From Zychaea mexicana (lineage: Eukaryota > Mucoromycota > Mucoromycetes > Mucorales > Lichtheimiaceae): 64,000 nt of DNA. The translations under genes and the position numbers were made by a program. The notes under the pieces were generated by a model, which worked only from the letters and a program-made list of their open reading frames with translations, was not told where the DNA came from and did no database searches. Within the stretch, counting starts at the first letter, position 1, and each line of letters starts with the position of its first letter. The stretch lies in contig NW_026516752.1 of assembly GCF_025766255.1 (NCBI RefSeq), positions 1 through 64,000 on the forward strand, in the 5' to 3' direction. Positions 1-11,595 of this stretch are shown here, piece by piece.

Positions 1-1
1 C

Positions 2-1466
2 AAAAGAACTGAAAATGCCATTAACAAACGCCAAGAGGGTCCAAAGACTACTGCTGATCGTAAAGCAGTAGCGCAAGATTTGAAGGATATGCTTGGTGTT
101 TGGTTGTACGAAGCGAAGGAGAAGTTAGGGACCGATGTAGCTGTTGCACTGCATTCAGATACGCCCGCCGACTGGACGAACAACATGTCGTATAGCAATT
201 CTCGTAGGTAATTGCGCTTATGATAATACATCTAATGGATTAAACATGGTTTATAGGTGCAGCAGTTCATTCCCTTGCACAAGGCGATGTACTATCAACG
301 TATAATTCCAAATGCAAAGGTAAACACAGGAACATACTAGTATTATTTATCACTTCCCACTTAAAGATTTCTTTTCTGTAGAATTTTATGGAAATAATGG
401 CATGTGCAATATATATGAATTCCATTTGTATGATCCGATAATAACAATTAGTTGCGCTCGTCGATATTTAGAAGCATCGGCGACAAAGAATGATAGATCC
501 GGCTCGAAGCGCAAATATAATATTGGGTTGAAGCGTATATGTAGATGCTTGCTCAACCAGTTCTGTGAGTCAAACATAGCTTGAGATCAAGTACATCTGG
601 ATTAGTGTATTTACTTTGTCACTTTGTAGGCAATGTAACTGGGGAGGAGACTGATCAATTTCCATGGAGCAAGTTCGTGCGCATAGCTGTGAAAATGGTA
701 ACACCGTTTCGTATGAGTATGGCGAAAAGAATGTCAAGCTTGTGGGCTTTGATTATGACAAAGATAAGGACGAGCAATTTCATCAAACAGCCGTCGAGCC
801 GATCAAAATGGCAGCTACTATGTTGCGAGACTTAGATAAGGCTATACAGGATGAATTAGTTAACATAGAAAAGAAAGAAGAATGAAGGGCAATTACCTAT
901 ATTGGTTTGACGTTATCATCAACGGCTTATTTTTATATTCAATAAATTTTGTACAAATGCTTTCGATAATTTACTCGCTTTCTTTTCCCTTACACTTCGT
1001 TTCATACTATTCCAAAAGCCACGCACATCCAAATTCAAGACAACATCCAAAGATCACGAGTTAGATCCTAAGGAGTACTATACTGAGTTCGTGTCTTGGC
1101 TTGATAAGAACGGTAACCCCATGTTCTACAAAAATGGCAAACCGAAACTTCAGGCAAAGCAAAAAAGGCTCGCAGAGATGGATGGTCTGAATGAGCAAAA
1201 CCCGGCCGAACGTTCTCGTGCTGCAGCTTCCTCGCAGCCTGTAAATGAGAATGGTAATAGAAATGCACTATACTACATATTAATAAAGAAACCTAACAAA
1301 ACATTCTGGTAGCAGTTGGACCTGTCGTCAATAACTATGTTGATACGGACGACATTATCGATATTGATGGCAATGAAGAGCCGTCACCCAGACGCACCAA
1401 CCAGCAAAGAATGCAGCAGGTTATGATGCATCTCACCATAAACCGTCAAAAATTTGATTTTTTTTG
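2..1466 (+). pseudogene. 3' part of an unknown multi-exon gene, probably broken
   Basis: I do not recognise this gene. Coding-like blocks are joined by plausible GT-AG introns: exon 2-203, intron 204-256, exon 257-319, then an exon from about 381 to 566. The 5' end lies outside the window. Near 664-700 the coding signal jumps to another frame, which suggests a frameshift. The block 664-885 is acidic and lysine-rich and contains KLVGFDYDKDKDEQ. A further exon from about 1020 contains SWLDKNGNPMFYKNGKPK, and an intron 1254-1313 leads to a final exon ending near 1466. Its position beside a degraded transposon suggests it belongs to a repeated family. No catalytic motif is visible. Confidence 0.45.
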
Positions 1467-2375
1467 AAATCTTGCTACTTTCTAGGACTCACAGTCTTCT
1501 ACTTTTAACTTCACGAACCATATGGAATAGCATCTTTAGAATATAATTCGTGGAAGAGATTCACGTAAATCGTTCTTGTGAACACGCAGAAGAGTTCCAA
1601 GGAAGAGGATGTTAAGCGGAGTCAGCCCCAAATTGCAACACTTTTCTATAGCACTGGTTACCATATACAGTTAGACTTTTTCCTTCAACAAAAAGCAGTG
1701 TAGCCAACAATCATATAAATTTTGTAACTATCTCACAACCTCTTATAGCTTAATTGTGTTGAAGTTCGCCCACCCGTCGCTCCATCGGTATACCATCAGA
1801 GATACTGAGAGGATAGTCAAGTTTAATGTATAGTCACTTGCTCACTTCATGCCCTTTCAACAGCAGTGAGTTGTAAAGGTTGGAGAATCTGCTGTCTTGT
1901 TTGTTTGTATACATCGCGGATAATACATGATGCATGCTGCGCTGCCAGGATCTTTTCCCACAACGGCCACAGTGACAACAGCGAGCTAACGACCCCTTGT
2001 GTGATAAAACAACTCTAAAATTAATCAATTGCAATTCAAATTAAATGGGATTACTAGTAACTAGAAGTCCGTGTAGCTCAATTACAAGCTTGTTATACGT
2101 ATATTCTGAAGACAAACGCGAGACTACATAGTCAAGAAAATTGATGAGGAGTGGGTCTATTTGTTTACACGGCGTTAAAGAAAACAAATAATGCATGCAA
2201 GTTCTGCCCGGGTTTCTCATACTATAGCTATAAGCAACATGTTGTAGAACTACACAGTAACCTGATACATCTTTAAAAGGCGCAAAGGATACTTAATTCT
2301 ACCACTGTCTTCCATTCTATCATTTTCGACGAGTACCAGTATACCTATCGATAGCTTTCTGCTTTATATTGCATT
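1467..2375. other. no gene seen
   Basis: About 900 bases with stop-rich frames on both strands and no convincing coding block, RNA gene or repeat. Confidence 0.5.
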
Positions 2376-4526
2376 ATGCCTAGACGTCGGAAAAAATTCT
2401 GCAGTGGCGCTGCGCAAATCCAGAAGCACGAACCACTCGCGCTTCGTTGCAGTTGCCCTAAACGATGTAGGTTTATCATTACGGGTGCTATGATCTGGCG
2501 GAACTGTGCTTCTTCAATGAATATTATGCAAGAACTATACTAAGCTTCCTTTGGCGTATATCTAGCAGCGGTCCACTTTGCAACTTGAGGGTCAACGAGA
2601 AGAAGATCCATCCGAGGGTGAGCGTTACGATATATCACGAGCCCGCTGGAAAAGCTTGATTGAATGGCGCCCTGATGCTGGACAATATCTTCGCTCTCCA
2701 TATAACCGTAAGTGGAAGAAGAGCAAATATGATTTTGAAAAAAAAAAGCAATTCGTATGTATTTAAACAATTACAAAGTACTAAATTTACATGACAACAG
2801 GAACCTCACGCTATACAAAGTATCATAAAAAAAAGAACCTAATCATGAAGAGAGAAAGTGCAGAAGGTTGCCGACCTTTGACCAGCTTTTTTTCGAACGC
2901 ACCTATACAAGAACAAATGGAAGTCGACAACAGTCCGAATATTAGCAAGAATGAAATGGAACTTGCAAGAATTCGACAAGTATACGATGGTCTCTACGAA
3001 AAAGTCAGTCTTATCAGAAATTCGCTATCTGAAGTGGGTTCATTGAACGCGTACGAAACATTACGGATAATGAGCGTGCATTGTTACTTTAAGAATCTAC
3101 GGATATAACAAGTCGTACGCAAGTATGAAGGCAGCAACATCCTTCTGGGTTTCAGCACATACCTATCGCAGTCGAGCGATAATGGATTGAGCAAAAACGT
3201 ACCTCTTACTAGGGACCCTGCCCAGCCATCAGCAAGGAAAACACGCGAAGCGACGAGGACGTCAAGAAAAAATGTATCGCATACTGGAATTAATTAAACC
3301 CAGCAAAAACATCAACGATTGTTCTCAAAAAAAGATATTTCATCCGTCATCATTCCCGAAACACTTGGCGTGCCGGGTGACATTTCAGAGAGTACGATAG
3401 CGCGTACCTGCGTATCTGGGGCTACAGATTTAAGCGATATAATAAGGATGTATGTGTACATACTCAGTAACTTAATCTTTAACTTGTAAACCACATTAAT
3501 AATTTATGTTAAATAACTTACTTTATACTGCTATAGATTTACTATGACGGACACGAACGGCCCAATGTCAAGGAATATCGCGTAGAATGGGCGAACCGGA
3601 TGCTTGGGTATTGTCGACTTATGCGTCAATATTCTGGGGACGAGATGAATGAAGTGACAAGGCCGCACCTGTCGGAATGTGAAAGAGAACATGTGCTTGT
3701 AACGCACGGCGAAAGCACATTCTATTCCAATGATGGCAAGAACGACATACGGCTTGCTGATGGCGAGTCGATACTGAGAAAAAAGGGTCCGGGTGGTTCG
3801 ATAATGGTGTCAGAGTTTTTGTGTGCTTGCCATGGACCACTGCATATCACCGAAGAACAAAGGAACGAAGCGAAGTTGCTGGAGGATTTTCCTGTTGAAG
3901 CTCGAATATTGTGCAAGGCCGGAAAAAATAACGAGGGTTGGTGGACTAATGAGCACATGCTCGCTCAGCTAGACATAGCAATTCGCGTTTTTTTAAATCA
4001 TTCAACCAGGTTGTACTGGTAAGAAGAATACAATTGAGTATGTATGGTAAAAGGTTTCCAATGCCTGACCCGTCCCAATTTTTCTTCTTTTTCCTGTTTC
4101 AAAAGGAGTGTTCTGCTTCGATCAGAGCAGTAACCATGCAGCTTTCCCGAAAGACGCTCTTGTAGCCAGCTGGATGACGTTGAATGACAACAAAGTGACC
4201 TGACCTGTCCGTTCAAACCAAAAGGATACAGATACAACAGCGATGGTTTTCCTGTTCCGTTTTTTGAGTTTATTACAAAGCTAACTTTCGTTCAAGGAAT
4301 GGAGAGTGCTACAAAGTTACTTACATGAAAGGCATAAAAAACGTAAACTTTTTTAGGGTAGTTCACAGCTCTTCCATCTTGCATAAGCGATTTGGCTCAC
4401 GTTCTTATATTCTCTTGACTTTTAAATAGATCGTGGAAGAGCGTGGAAAATGGCTGGCTCAAACAAAAGTGAACTTACATTGCGGTGCTGCTGCCTCAAC
4501 CGAAAAAGAATGCTGTGCTCGACACA
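2376..4526 (+). pseudogene. degraded DDE-type transposase gene
   Basis: Fragments in several frames lie in the order expected for one transposase gene. An N-terminal basic Cys block begins at ATG 2376. It is followed by a region with GTSRYTKYHKKK and LTSFFSNAP (2809-3110). An exon beginning about 3537 after a TAG acceptor contains YYDGHERPNVKEYR, VTHGESTFYSNDGK, RKKGPGGSIMVSEF and GWWTNEHML, and stops near 4020. A frameshifted continuation (about 4100-4200) holds CFDQSSNH and DALVAS. The last recognisable block (about 4430-4526) has VEERGKWLAQ and ECCARHI. The spaced Asp-containing motifs resemble a DDE transposase family common in fungi; this is from memory of the family pattern. It is cut off on the right by the AT-rich element that follows. 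Confidence 0.65.
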
Positions 4527-4529
4527 TAG

Positions 4530-6740
4530 ATGAACAATCAGTAATCATAATTTAATTTTTATATTAATAATTAATACCTTATTTTATAATATAAAATCAT
4601 TATAATTATATTTTTTTAATAATTAACTATATAATATATTTCTTTTATTAAAGTATTCAATAATTATTTCCTTTTGTTTAAAATCATTTTCATTGACCTA
4701 ACTATTATCTCTATAATCGTATCCTTTCCATTTAACATGAAATATATATTTTTTATTCTCTATTTTATGATTTACCATCTTTTCTACCTCAAATATATTT
4801 TCATCTTTGTTTACATTTCTATATTCATATATATTCATACATTTATTTTTATTTTTATTTTTCGATCGTTTTTTTCTTTTTTTAGATACATTTTGATATT
4901 GAGGAAAGTCAACATCTGTATCATCATTATTATTATCATCATTTACAGTTTCATTTTCATTATCAACTATTATATCAATATTATTATTTTCTAATTCATC
5001 ATTATTTATATTTAAATTTAGTAGTTCTAATTGTATTTTCTTTAAATCTTTAATTTTATTCATTTGTTCCATTTGATTAGTATAAACAATATCTATTAAG
5101 CTCATTTCATTAGGAAAATCAAGATTATTATTTATCCATAACTTATGATGTTCTTGTACTATAATATTAAATTTATCAGTAAAATTTTGAATATTTTCTA
5201 ATAAAAATACAACTTTTAATTGTAAGTTTATATATTTTATATCATCTGTCTTTAATATAGAATTATTATTAGAGAATCTTTTAAATTTATTATATAAGTC
5301 TTTAAATTGATTTTCAGCTATAGATCTAAAACTACCAAATACTTTGTTATAATGTTCTTCTTGATTATTTAAAGCTATTCCTGCTTCTTTACGAATTGGA
5401 TAAAAAAATTTCTGTTATTTAAATTAATATTTTTACTTTTACAAAAATCTTCGAATTGTTTAATAAATAGTGTATAACCACCATCTAATGCAATACAATC
5501 TTGTTCTTTAATTTTTCTATACAATTTCATATTTAAAAACATACCACCATCACTACAAATACCACATAATTGACTATTAGAAACATTAATTATATTCTCA
5601 TTTATATCTACTAATACTTATGTTCTTATTCCACTAGTTTTAAATTTATATGACCATTTTTTTTGATGTGAAACATTCGGTTTATCATATTGAATTGCTG
5701 TATTATGCCCATCTAAAGCTAAAGTTATATGTTTAAAATTTTGAGGATTTTTAATTTGAGCTGATAATACTCTTATCTTTATATTACTAAACATTTCTAA
5801 TAAACAATAATCAACATATTTATTTAAATTTTCATAATTAGTAATCCAAAACTCTTTATATAAATTATAAAAACTAGATGATGGGATATATTTTTTTATA
5901 TTTTTAGATGTAAAACCATCTACTAATTGATATATTAATAATAATGCTTTTTTAACTTCTAAATAAGGTCCTGGATATTCCTTATGTGTATATAAAACAG
6001 TAATAAAAAAGAATATAGGAATATAACCTAATTTATCTAATAATTCATCTTTAATTTCTCTTATATTTTTAATATTTTTTAATTCTGTTCGATGCTTAAA
6101 TTTATTTTCAACTTTTTTCCAATCTTGACTTAAAAAAGACCACTTATTTAATATTAAATTATTGATTTCATTTTTTAACTTTTTTCTATATTCAATAATA
6201 TGTTCATTATTCTTATTAGTATATTCATCCATGATTTCAATATCTGATTCCATATTTATAGCATATATCTTAATAATCTTTTAATTATATATGAAAATTC
6301 TCAATTTTTAAATTAAAAATATGTATCATAGCAACTAATTAAAAAAGGAAATTAATAAGGAAATAATATATCTATTTATTTTCAAAAAAAATAAAATTAG
6401 ATTCATTTTCTAATTTGCTAATTGGCAAATTATATATTTTATATAATTTAATTTTTTCGAGGAAAAATAGCAGTTACTTAATAGAAAATCTTGTTGCTAA
6501 CGAAAAAAAAATCATTTATCACTAACATAATAATTACCTTTTTAGCTGATTTTCGAAGAAATCATATTTTAATTAATTACTATAGTAATAATTTTTGTAA
6601 AGAATGATAGTAATATTATATAGTAAATAGTATTAAAAGTAAAAATAATACTATTTTATATCTGAATTTTAATAATATATTTGTTTTAGAAAACAATTTC
6701 TAAATGTAATATAATAGAAGTAAATATAAAGTTTTGTTTA
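4530..6740. mobile_element. AT-rich insertion carrying a chromodomain DDE transposase
   Basis: Base composition changes abruptly at about 4530 to very AT-rich sequence and returns to host-like composition near 6740. The island interrupts the DDE pseudogene to its left. It holds one recognisable gene on the minus strand (4623-6253) and about 480 bases of AT-rich noncoding DNA on the gene's 5' side. I could not find convincing terminal inverted repeats or a target-site duplication, so the ends are approximate. Confidence 0.6.
4623..6253 (-). pseudogene. DDE transposase with C-terminal chromodomain, AT-rich version
   Basis: The reading frame begins at ATG 6253 and can be followed to TAA 4623. 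It holds an N-terminal segment (LILNKWSFLSQDWKK), the first Asp region LALDGHNTAI, the second Asp region CIALDGGYTLFI, and the third acidic region FRSIAENQFKDL. This is a DDE_Tnp_4/Harbinger-like arrangement. It ends in a chromodomain with FEVEKMVNHK and YIFHVKWKGYDYRD. Lesions are a TAA at about 5620 where the related copies have Gln, a one-base loss in a T run near 5410, and a TAG where the chromodomain Trp is expected. A long Asn/Asp-rich linker precedes the chromodomain. Same family as the transposases at 9918-11393 and 25487-26964, but far more AT-rich. Confidence 0.75.
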
Positions 6741-6817
6741 TTCATCATACTAGAGTAAGAACCCGATTTCCGAAATCAGAAATCAGCATTAAACGAAACT
6801 GTATCAAAGGCTGGTCA

Positions 6818-7558
6818 TGATTTTTTTTGACCCAAGGCGGAGTATCTGTTCCAAGGTGTACCAGGGTTGTGCCTGGGTAAGCAGAGTATTTATTCCACGG
6901 TGTGCCAGAGTGGTTCCAAGGTTGTTCCACAGTTTGTCCAAGGTTGTTCCAAGGCTGTTTCCAAGGTTTTTTCTAAGCTTGTTGCAAGGTTACAGTATGA
7001 ACGTGACTAGAGGCCAAGCAGCCTGCATATTCTTTCAGCAAGAATATAACCTGGAGAACGAAAAGAAGCTTTTGGACAAGATAGACAGCATTGGCGATGT
7101 CGACATTTGCTTCATGAAAGATCCTACCGAGCCATTCCTGCTTTACATCCCCAAAATCCACAGTAATCCATTCATATACCACTGATATTTGTCAAGCCCT
7201 ACAAAACCACCGCAACCACTAGAAGAGCAAACTTTCAACGATGAGCAAGCAAGTGTGACTGAAAAAATCAGAAGACTGAGTAAATAATAGAGCCTTTCAA
7301 TGATACTTTATCTATGGTATTACAACTTACTAATGAACCGTTTGATATAGGCTCAACCCCACAGGTCGTCCACTTCTTGAACGAAGTATTTCTGTTGTAC
7401 AATCCCTACAACGATGTAGTATATGAGTATCGCAAGTACTCAAATGATAATCTTAGAAGTGGCCCGTCGACACACAGCCATGTTCGATAACAAAAACGCG
7501 GTAGGGTTTGGCAAATGGTGTTCGACCCAAGGAATCCATTTCTTCAAGGGGGACTGGC
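6818..7558 (+). repeat. repeat A, first copy of unit 1 (5' part)
   Basis: Homologous to 22388-23118 and, in part, to 11596-12250 and 27166-27663. It starts with a degenerate minisatellite of CCAAGGTTGTT-like units (6830-6990). A reading frame beginning MNVTRGQAACIFFQQEYN (7006) follows, then a second block with QLTNEPFDIGSTPQVVHFL. A CGA-to-TGA stop after PFIYH is shared by three of the four copies; the copy near 27430 keeps CGA. The copy ends abruptly at the left end of the Rep element. Confidence 0.7.
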
Positions 7559-7813
7559 CATGGTTATGATAATTTTAATGCGATCTAGTAACCCTAGATG
7601 ACTTATTAGTTAAGATATATCAGGATAGCCAAATTAATTTTTATTGAAATAATTCATGCATGAATGTCTTGGCATACATACATTTAAATTTTTGAAAAAA
7701 ATAAAAATTGAATTTTTTTTTAATATAAAAATAACACCACAGAATATAAAGCAAAATATATTTGTTATATTTTTTTTAGCACTCCAACAAAACTACCCCA
7801 ACGAAAACACAAC

Positions 7814-9433
7814 ATGGACCAAATGAACCTCCTCACATTTATTGCCATTATGGCTGAATTTATTCCTATTTTAGGAATAACATTGACGCTCTTAATAGAA
7901 AGAGCAAAGCATCTTACTAAACATCATCAAGATGTTAGTGAAAAAACAATTGCTGACCAACTAAGGGTCGAACTCGAAAAGGACCTCAAAAAGGCTAACA
8001 TAACAAAGGAAGTAAGGGACGAGAACCATACTGCAATAATGGGATAGATTAGGGCTTTTGCAAAATTCCTCAAATCCTCCTATTTTCGATTTTCCGATGC
8101 AATGTTAGAGGGTAACACCTCTGGTGCAGATTCCTCGCAGGGTGGCAAAGAATTCCGATTCCAAAACACTAAAGGGCTGTTCACATATATTTGTAAGGAC
8201 TTCCATTTAACAAAAGAACAAATCATGGAATGGTTTATAAAACATGAACGTATTGGTTATCGAATTGAAAAGGCAATTGCATGTGATGAAATTGCACCAG
8301 AAACTGGTGAGAAACATGTTCATATATAGATACAAATGAATGAGCGGTTCGACACAAAAACAGCACGTAAATTCTTTACTATCAATGGTGTTACTCCAAA
8401 TATTAAACCAGGTGGTAATCCACAAAAGTCCATTAGCTACTGTATGAAAGGAAAAGATTATATTTGTTATAATATGGATTCGAATTATGAAGTTAAGACC
8501 AGAAAAATGCACCAACAGTTACTTGGATATCAATTAATTACAAAGCAGCTTAATATGCAGAAGGCTACCGGAATATATCCAGAATTACTATTTAAATATG
8601 ATACTGTAAAATCAAATTTAAATTCTTACTTTCATGATGCCGATATGGAAAATAACCCTGGAAATAAATTACATATGTGGTCTATGTTTGGGATTGAAAC
8701 AATGTTTGGTGGTAAAAATAAGATACCACAATACTAGATTGTAGGTCCATCAAATATAGGTAAGACATATAACATTGATGTATTAGAACAAGGTGGCCAT
8801 CGAGCATATCTAATGAATAAAGAAAATGATTGGTCAGATTATAAGGATGATGATTATGAATTTATATATAATGAAGAAACAGGTTCTGATTTCAAATTAA
8901 CATTTTTAAACCAAATGTTAGAAGGAACACGGTTAAAACTTAATGGCAAATTCACAAAGTCAATAACTAAAAAGAAGAATATGCCAATAATACTGAATAG
9001 TAACTATATGCCGCACATGTTATACAAAAACAAATCAGTATATGAGTTAGAGCCAACGCTCAATCGTTTATATATTATCTATGTTGATAAGAACCGTAAA
9101 GGTCATATAATATGGAATCCATACACAATGAAGGTGAAGGATTATGGAAATAAATTCATGTATTATGAAAACATGGATAAGTATGAGGACTTATACAAAG
9201 GTGAATTCGAAAACGAATACCAAGATCAGCATACATTTATCCGTTATGCACATAATAGTGGTCAGGATGATTTTAAAAAATATACACCGATGGATAAAAC
9301 AGTAGAGGAACTACAAGAATTAGCTGACACAGAAGAATATATGAAGGAACAAGAAGAAAAACATAATAGTAATAATACACAGAACAATAAACAACATAAA
9401 CCGCCTCAACAAATAGAGGATGGTCAACTATAA
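7814..9433 (+). pseudogene. Rep protein: HUH endonuclease plus SF3 helicase (copy 1, three stops)
   Basis: One frame of 540 codons interrupted by three TAG codons (8045, 8327, 8735). The nuclease part shows the rolling-circle motifs in order: FTYI (about residue 123), HVHI (168-171), and YCMK (Tyr209, Lys212). The helicase part shows Walker A GPSNIGKT (311-318), a Walker B-like FIYNEE (350-355), and motif C IILNSN (393-397). This is the CRESS-type Rep architecture. By family knowledge such proteins nick DNA at an origin and start rolling-circle replication. An N-terminal extension of about 95 residues has a hydrophobic helix and a charged, probably coiled segment. Copy 2 has TGG at the first two stops, so those are decay. 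The stop before Walker A is shared by both copies. The C-terminal tail is Gln/Asn-rich. Confidence 0.85.
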
Positions 9434-9471
9434 AGGTACCATCATCAGTAGATTGTAGGCATTGGGAAGAT

Positions 9472-9900
9472 GTGTTTAATGATATAAAATGTGATGATGT
9501 TGTAAATGATACTACTGATTGGGAAAACCTACCAGAAGATATAGAGAAACATAAATACATAGATGTAAGTACATCTGAATCAGAGAAAAGCAGTGACTGC
9601 AACATACCAAATAATATACCAAAACGTAAAAAGAAAAAAAGACACATTAAAAATAAACAGAGAAACAAGCAAATAGTAGAAGAAATACAGCCAAAAGAAT
9701 ATTTTAAAAAGCATAAGGATATAAAACAGGCTATAATAGATGATATAGATATAACAAAAGAAACTGACGTCAAAAATAAATCAAAAGATACTAATATAAG
9801 TACAAGTATAACTAATGAATGCATAAAACATAAATATAATTGGGCAAGTAAACGAAAGGTTGATGCAGTCAGTTTCAATATGAAATTTTTTAATAAGTAA
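9472..9900 (+). CDS. small lysine-rich protein of the Rep/DDE element (copy 1)
   Basis: Intact frame of 142 residues starting 38 bases after the Rep stop and converging on the transposase stop 17 bases away. An acidic N-terminal third (CDDVVNDTTDW) is followed by a strongly basic stretch (PKRKKKKRHIKNKQRNKQ) that looks like a nuclear localisation or DNA-binding segment. The C-terminus is WASKRKVDAVSFNMKFF. The frame is kept in both copies with only a few substitutions, which suggests function in the element. Coding-like codons also lie just upstream (CRHWEDVF), so the true start or a splice to the Rep frame is uncertain. No known family recognised. Confidence 0.6.
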   Translation: MFNDIKCDDVVNDTTDWENLPEDIEKHKYIDVSTSESEKSSDCNIPNNIPKRKKKKRHIKNKQRNKQIVEEIQPKEYFKKHKDIKQAIIDDIDITKETDVKNKSKDTNISTSITNECIKHKYNWASKRKVDAVSFNMKFFNK

Positions 9901-9917
9901 ATAAGTAAGAAATTAAT

Positions 9918-11393
9918 TTAGAGCTGAATACCATGTGTGGCCATATATTCATGTAGCATTTCCTGGGAGTTAAACTTATCAACTGTTAACCAACTATTAT
10001 CCTTTACACTATATCCAACCCACTTAACCTCAAATATGTACTTATTATCAGTATACACATGTCCTACAATCTTCTCAATTTTATATGAATTACTATGTTC
10101 TATATTTCTCTGTCCTCTTTGATTTTTTCTCTTGCGTTTAGATGTATTATTTTCAGTTTCGTCCTCACTATCTATAGCCATATCTATTGATTGATTAATG
10201 TTAAGCTGTAGAAATTTCTGCTGCATGTCAACCATTTCGTTATATTCAGTATTTACTTTTTGCTCATTTGAAAATACTAAGTCAAGTTTGTTTTTCTTAC
10301 TTGGGAATTCAAATCTTTTCCATACCATAATTTATGATGTGGTTGTACCTCTATATTATACTTATTTACAAATCGCCATATATTAGTAAAAATACAAGCA
10401 ACACAAAACTGAATATTATAATATCTTATATCGGTTATTTGCAATGCTGCACGATTATTAATAAATCGTTCAAATTTAGAGCCTAACATAGAGAACTATG
10501 CTTCTATTGCTGAACGAAATGATCCAAACTTGTTATTAAAGTATGTCTCATTGATTGTTAACTTTTGTCCTGGTTCTTTTCTTATGGGATGTAAAAAATT
10601 ACGATCATAAAAACTATATCCAGCATCTGTCGCATTATCTTTAAACTTTAGTATAAATAAATTATATCCACCATCCATTCCTAAACAATCTGCCTCACTT
10701 ATTTTTTTATATAGTCTCATATTAATAAACATAGTACCATCATTTCTAATAGCACATTTTTTAGATACTGAAACATGTGTAATTATTTCATTCATATCCT
10801 ATATAACTTGTGTACGTACAGCTGGCCCTTTTAATTTATATGAATATAACTGTGAATGTGACTCATTTGGTTTATAATACTTTATTTTACTATCATGTCC
10901 ATCAATAAATAGTGTAACATTCTTAAAACCATCTGGATTGTTTATTATTGCTGATAAAATGCGATACGTGGTGATGAGAACATACTATCTAGATCTTGTT
11001 TTACCTTTTTATTCAATTCATTATAGTTAGTAATCCAGAACCGCTTATATAAATCATAAAATGTTGCATATGGCATAACAGTATGCATATCCTTTCCTGA
11101 TATACCTGATACCATATGAATGCAAGCCCTTTTTCAATCTCGCGGTATGGCCCTGGATATTCAATATTTCTATATAAAACAGTAAGAAAATAAAATACAG
11201 GTATAAATCCAAATCTATTAAGTAATACATCCTTTATATCATTTATTGTATTATTCTTCATATCTTCAGTAGCTGTTCTATGATTGAATCTATGTTGCAT
11301 TTCAGGATAAGATTTATTAAGAAAAGTCCATTTATTATCAATTAAGTTTTTAATTTCAATATCAAGTTGTTCAATGTGTTGTGTTGTATTCAT
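9918..11393 (-). pseudogene. chromodomain DDE transposase of the Rep element (copy 1)
   Basis: Starts at ATG 11393 and ends at TAA 9918, about 490 codons. Motifs in order: LFIDGHDSKI (first Asp), GMDGGYNLFI (second Asp), and SAIEAQFSML-like (Glu; the Gln codon is TAG here), as in DDE_Tnp_4/Harbinger-like transposases. The C-terminus is a chromodomain: YKIEKIVGHVYTDNKYIF, then EVKWVGYSVKDNSW. By family knowledge chromodomains bind methylated histone tails, so it could direct insertion to heterochromatin. Lesions are a frameshift near 10970, TAG for CAG at the codon before DMNEIITH and at the Gln near 10496, and a one-base loss near 10313. Copy 2 is intact at three of these four places, so the family was recently functional. 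Confidence 0.8.
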
Positions 11394-11595
11394 TTTTATT
11401 TGTTGTTATATGCTTTAAACAATCGCTCTTTTTTTTTCTCGTGGGAGGCTACCAATATAAATAAAAAAATTCAATTTACTGTAAATCAATAATTAATTCG
11501 GCTACTGATAGTTATACCGATCATAGCAATTTTATTATCTATATTACAGCGCTAGTAGGTTATAATTGGTTATACAACTAATAGTAGGACATCAA

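Larger units (their letters stand above)
7559..11595. mobile_element. composite element: Rep, basic protein and chromodomain DDE transposase (copy 1)
   Basis: A 4.0 kb block nearly identical to 23119-27165. Both are flanked on the left by a repeat A copy cut at the same point, and on the right by a second repeat A copy that starts again near its 5' end. Content in order: Rep frame (7814-9433, plus), basic protein (9472-9900, plus), and transposase (11393-9918, minus), so the last two converge. The left edge reads GGGGACTGGCCATGGTTATG. The right edge lies next to AATAGTAGGACAT. The segments GATGACTTATTAGTT near the left end and, reverse-complemented, GATGTCCTACTATTAGTT at the right end could be imperfect terminal inverted repeats. 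No clean target-site duplication was found. I do not know a described family with this gene set. Confidence 0.75.

Noticed and set aside
6830..6990. CCAAGGTTGTT units as a CRISPR array
   Set aside because: The units are degenerate and adjacent without unique spacers, and the genome is eukaryotic.
9273..9878. Long hydrophobic minus-strand frame opposite the Rep tail and basic protein
   Set aside because: It is the antisense of Lys/Asn/Glu-rich codons, and the plus-strand frames carry the conserved motifs.
7814..11393. TAG read as an amino acid (alternative genetic code) in the Rep and DDE genes
   Set aside because: TAG falls at both Trp and Gln positions, copy 2 has the normal codons at most of them, and host genes such as the transporter use TAG as a true stop.
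11500..11595. CTATATTAC near the right end of the Rep element as a CRESS-virus nonanucleotide origin
   Set aside because: It differs from NANTATTAC at the second base and I see no flanking stem-loop.
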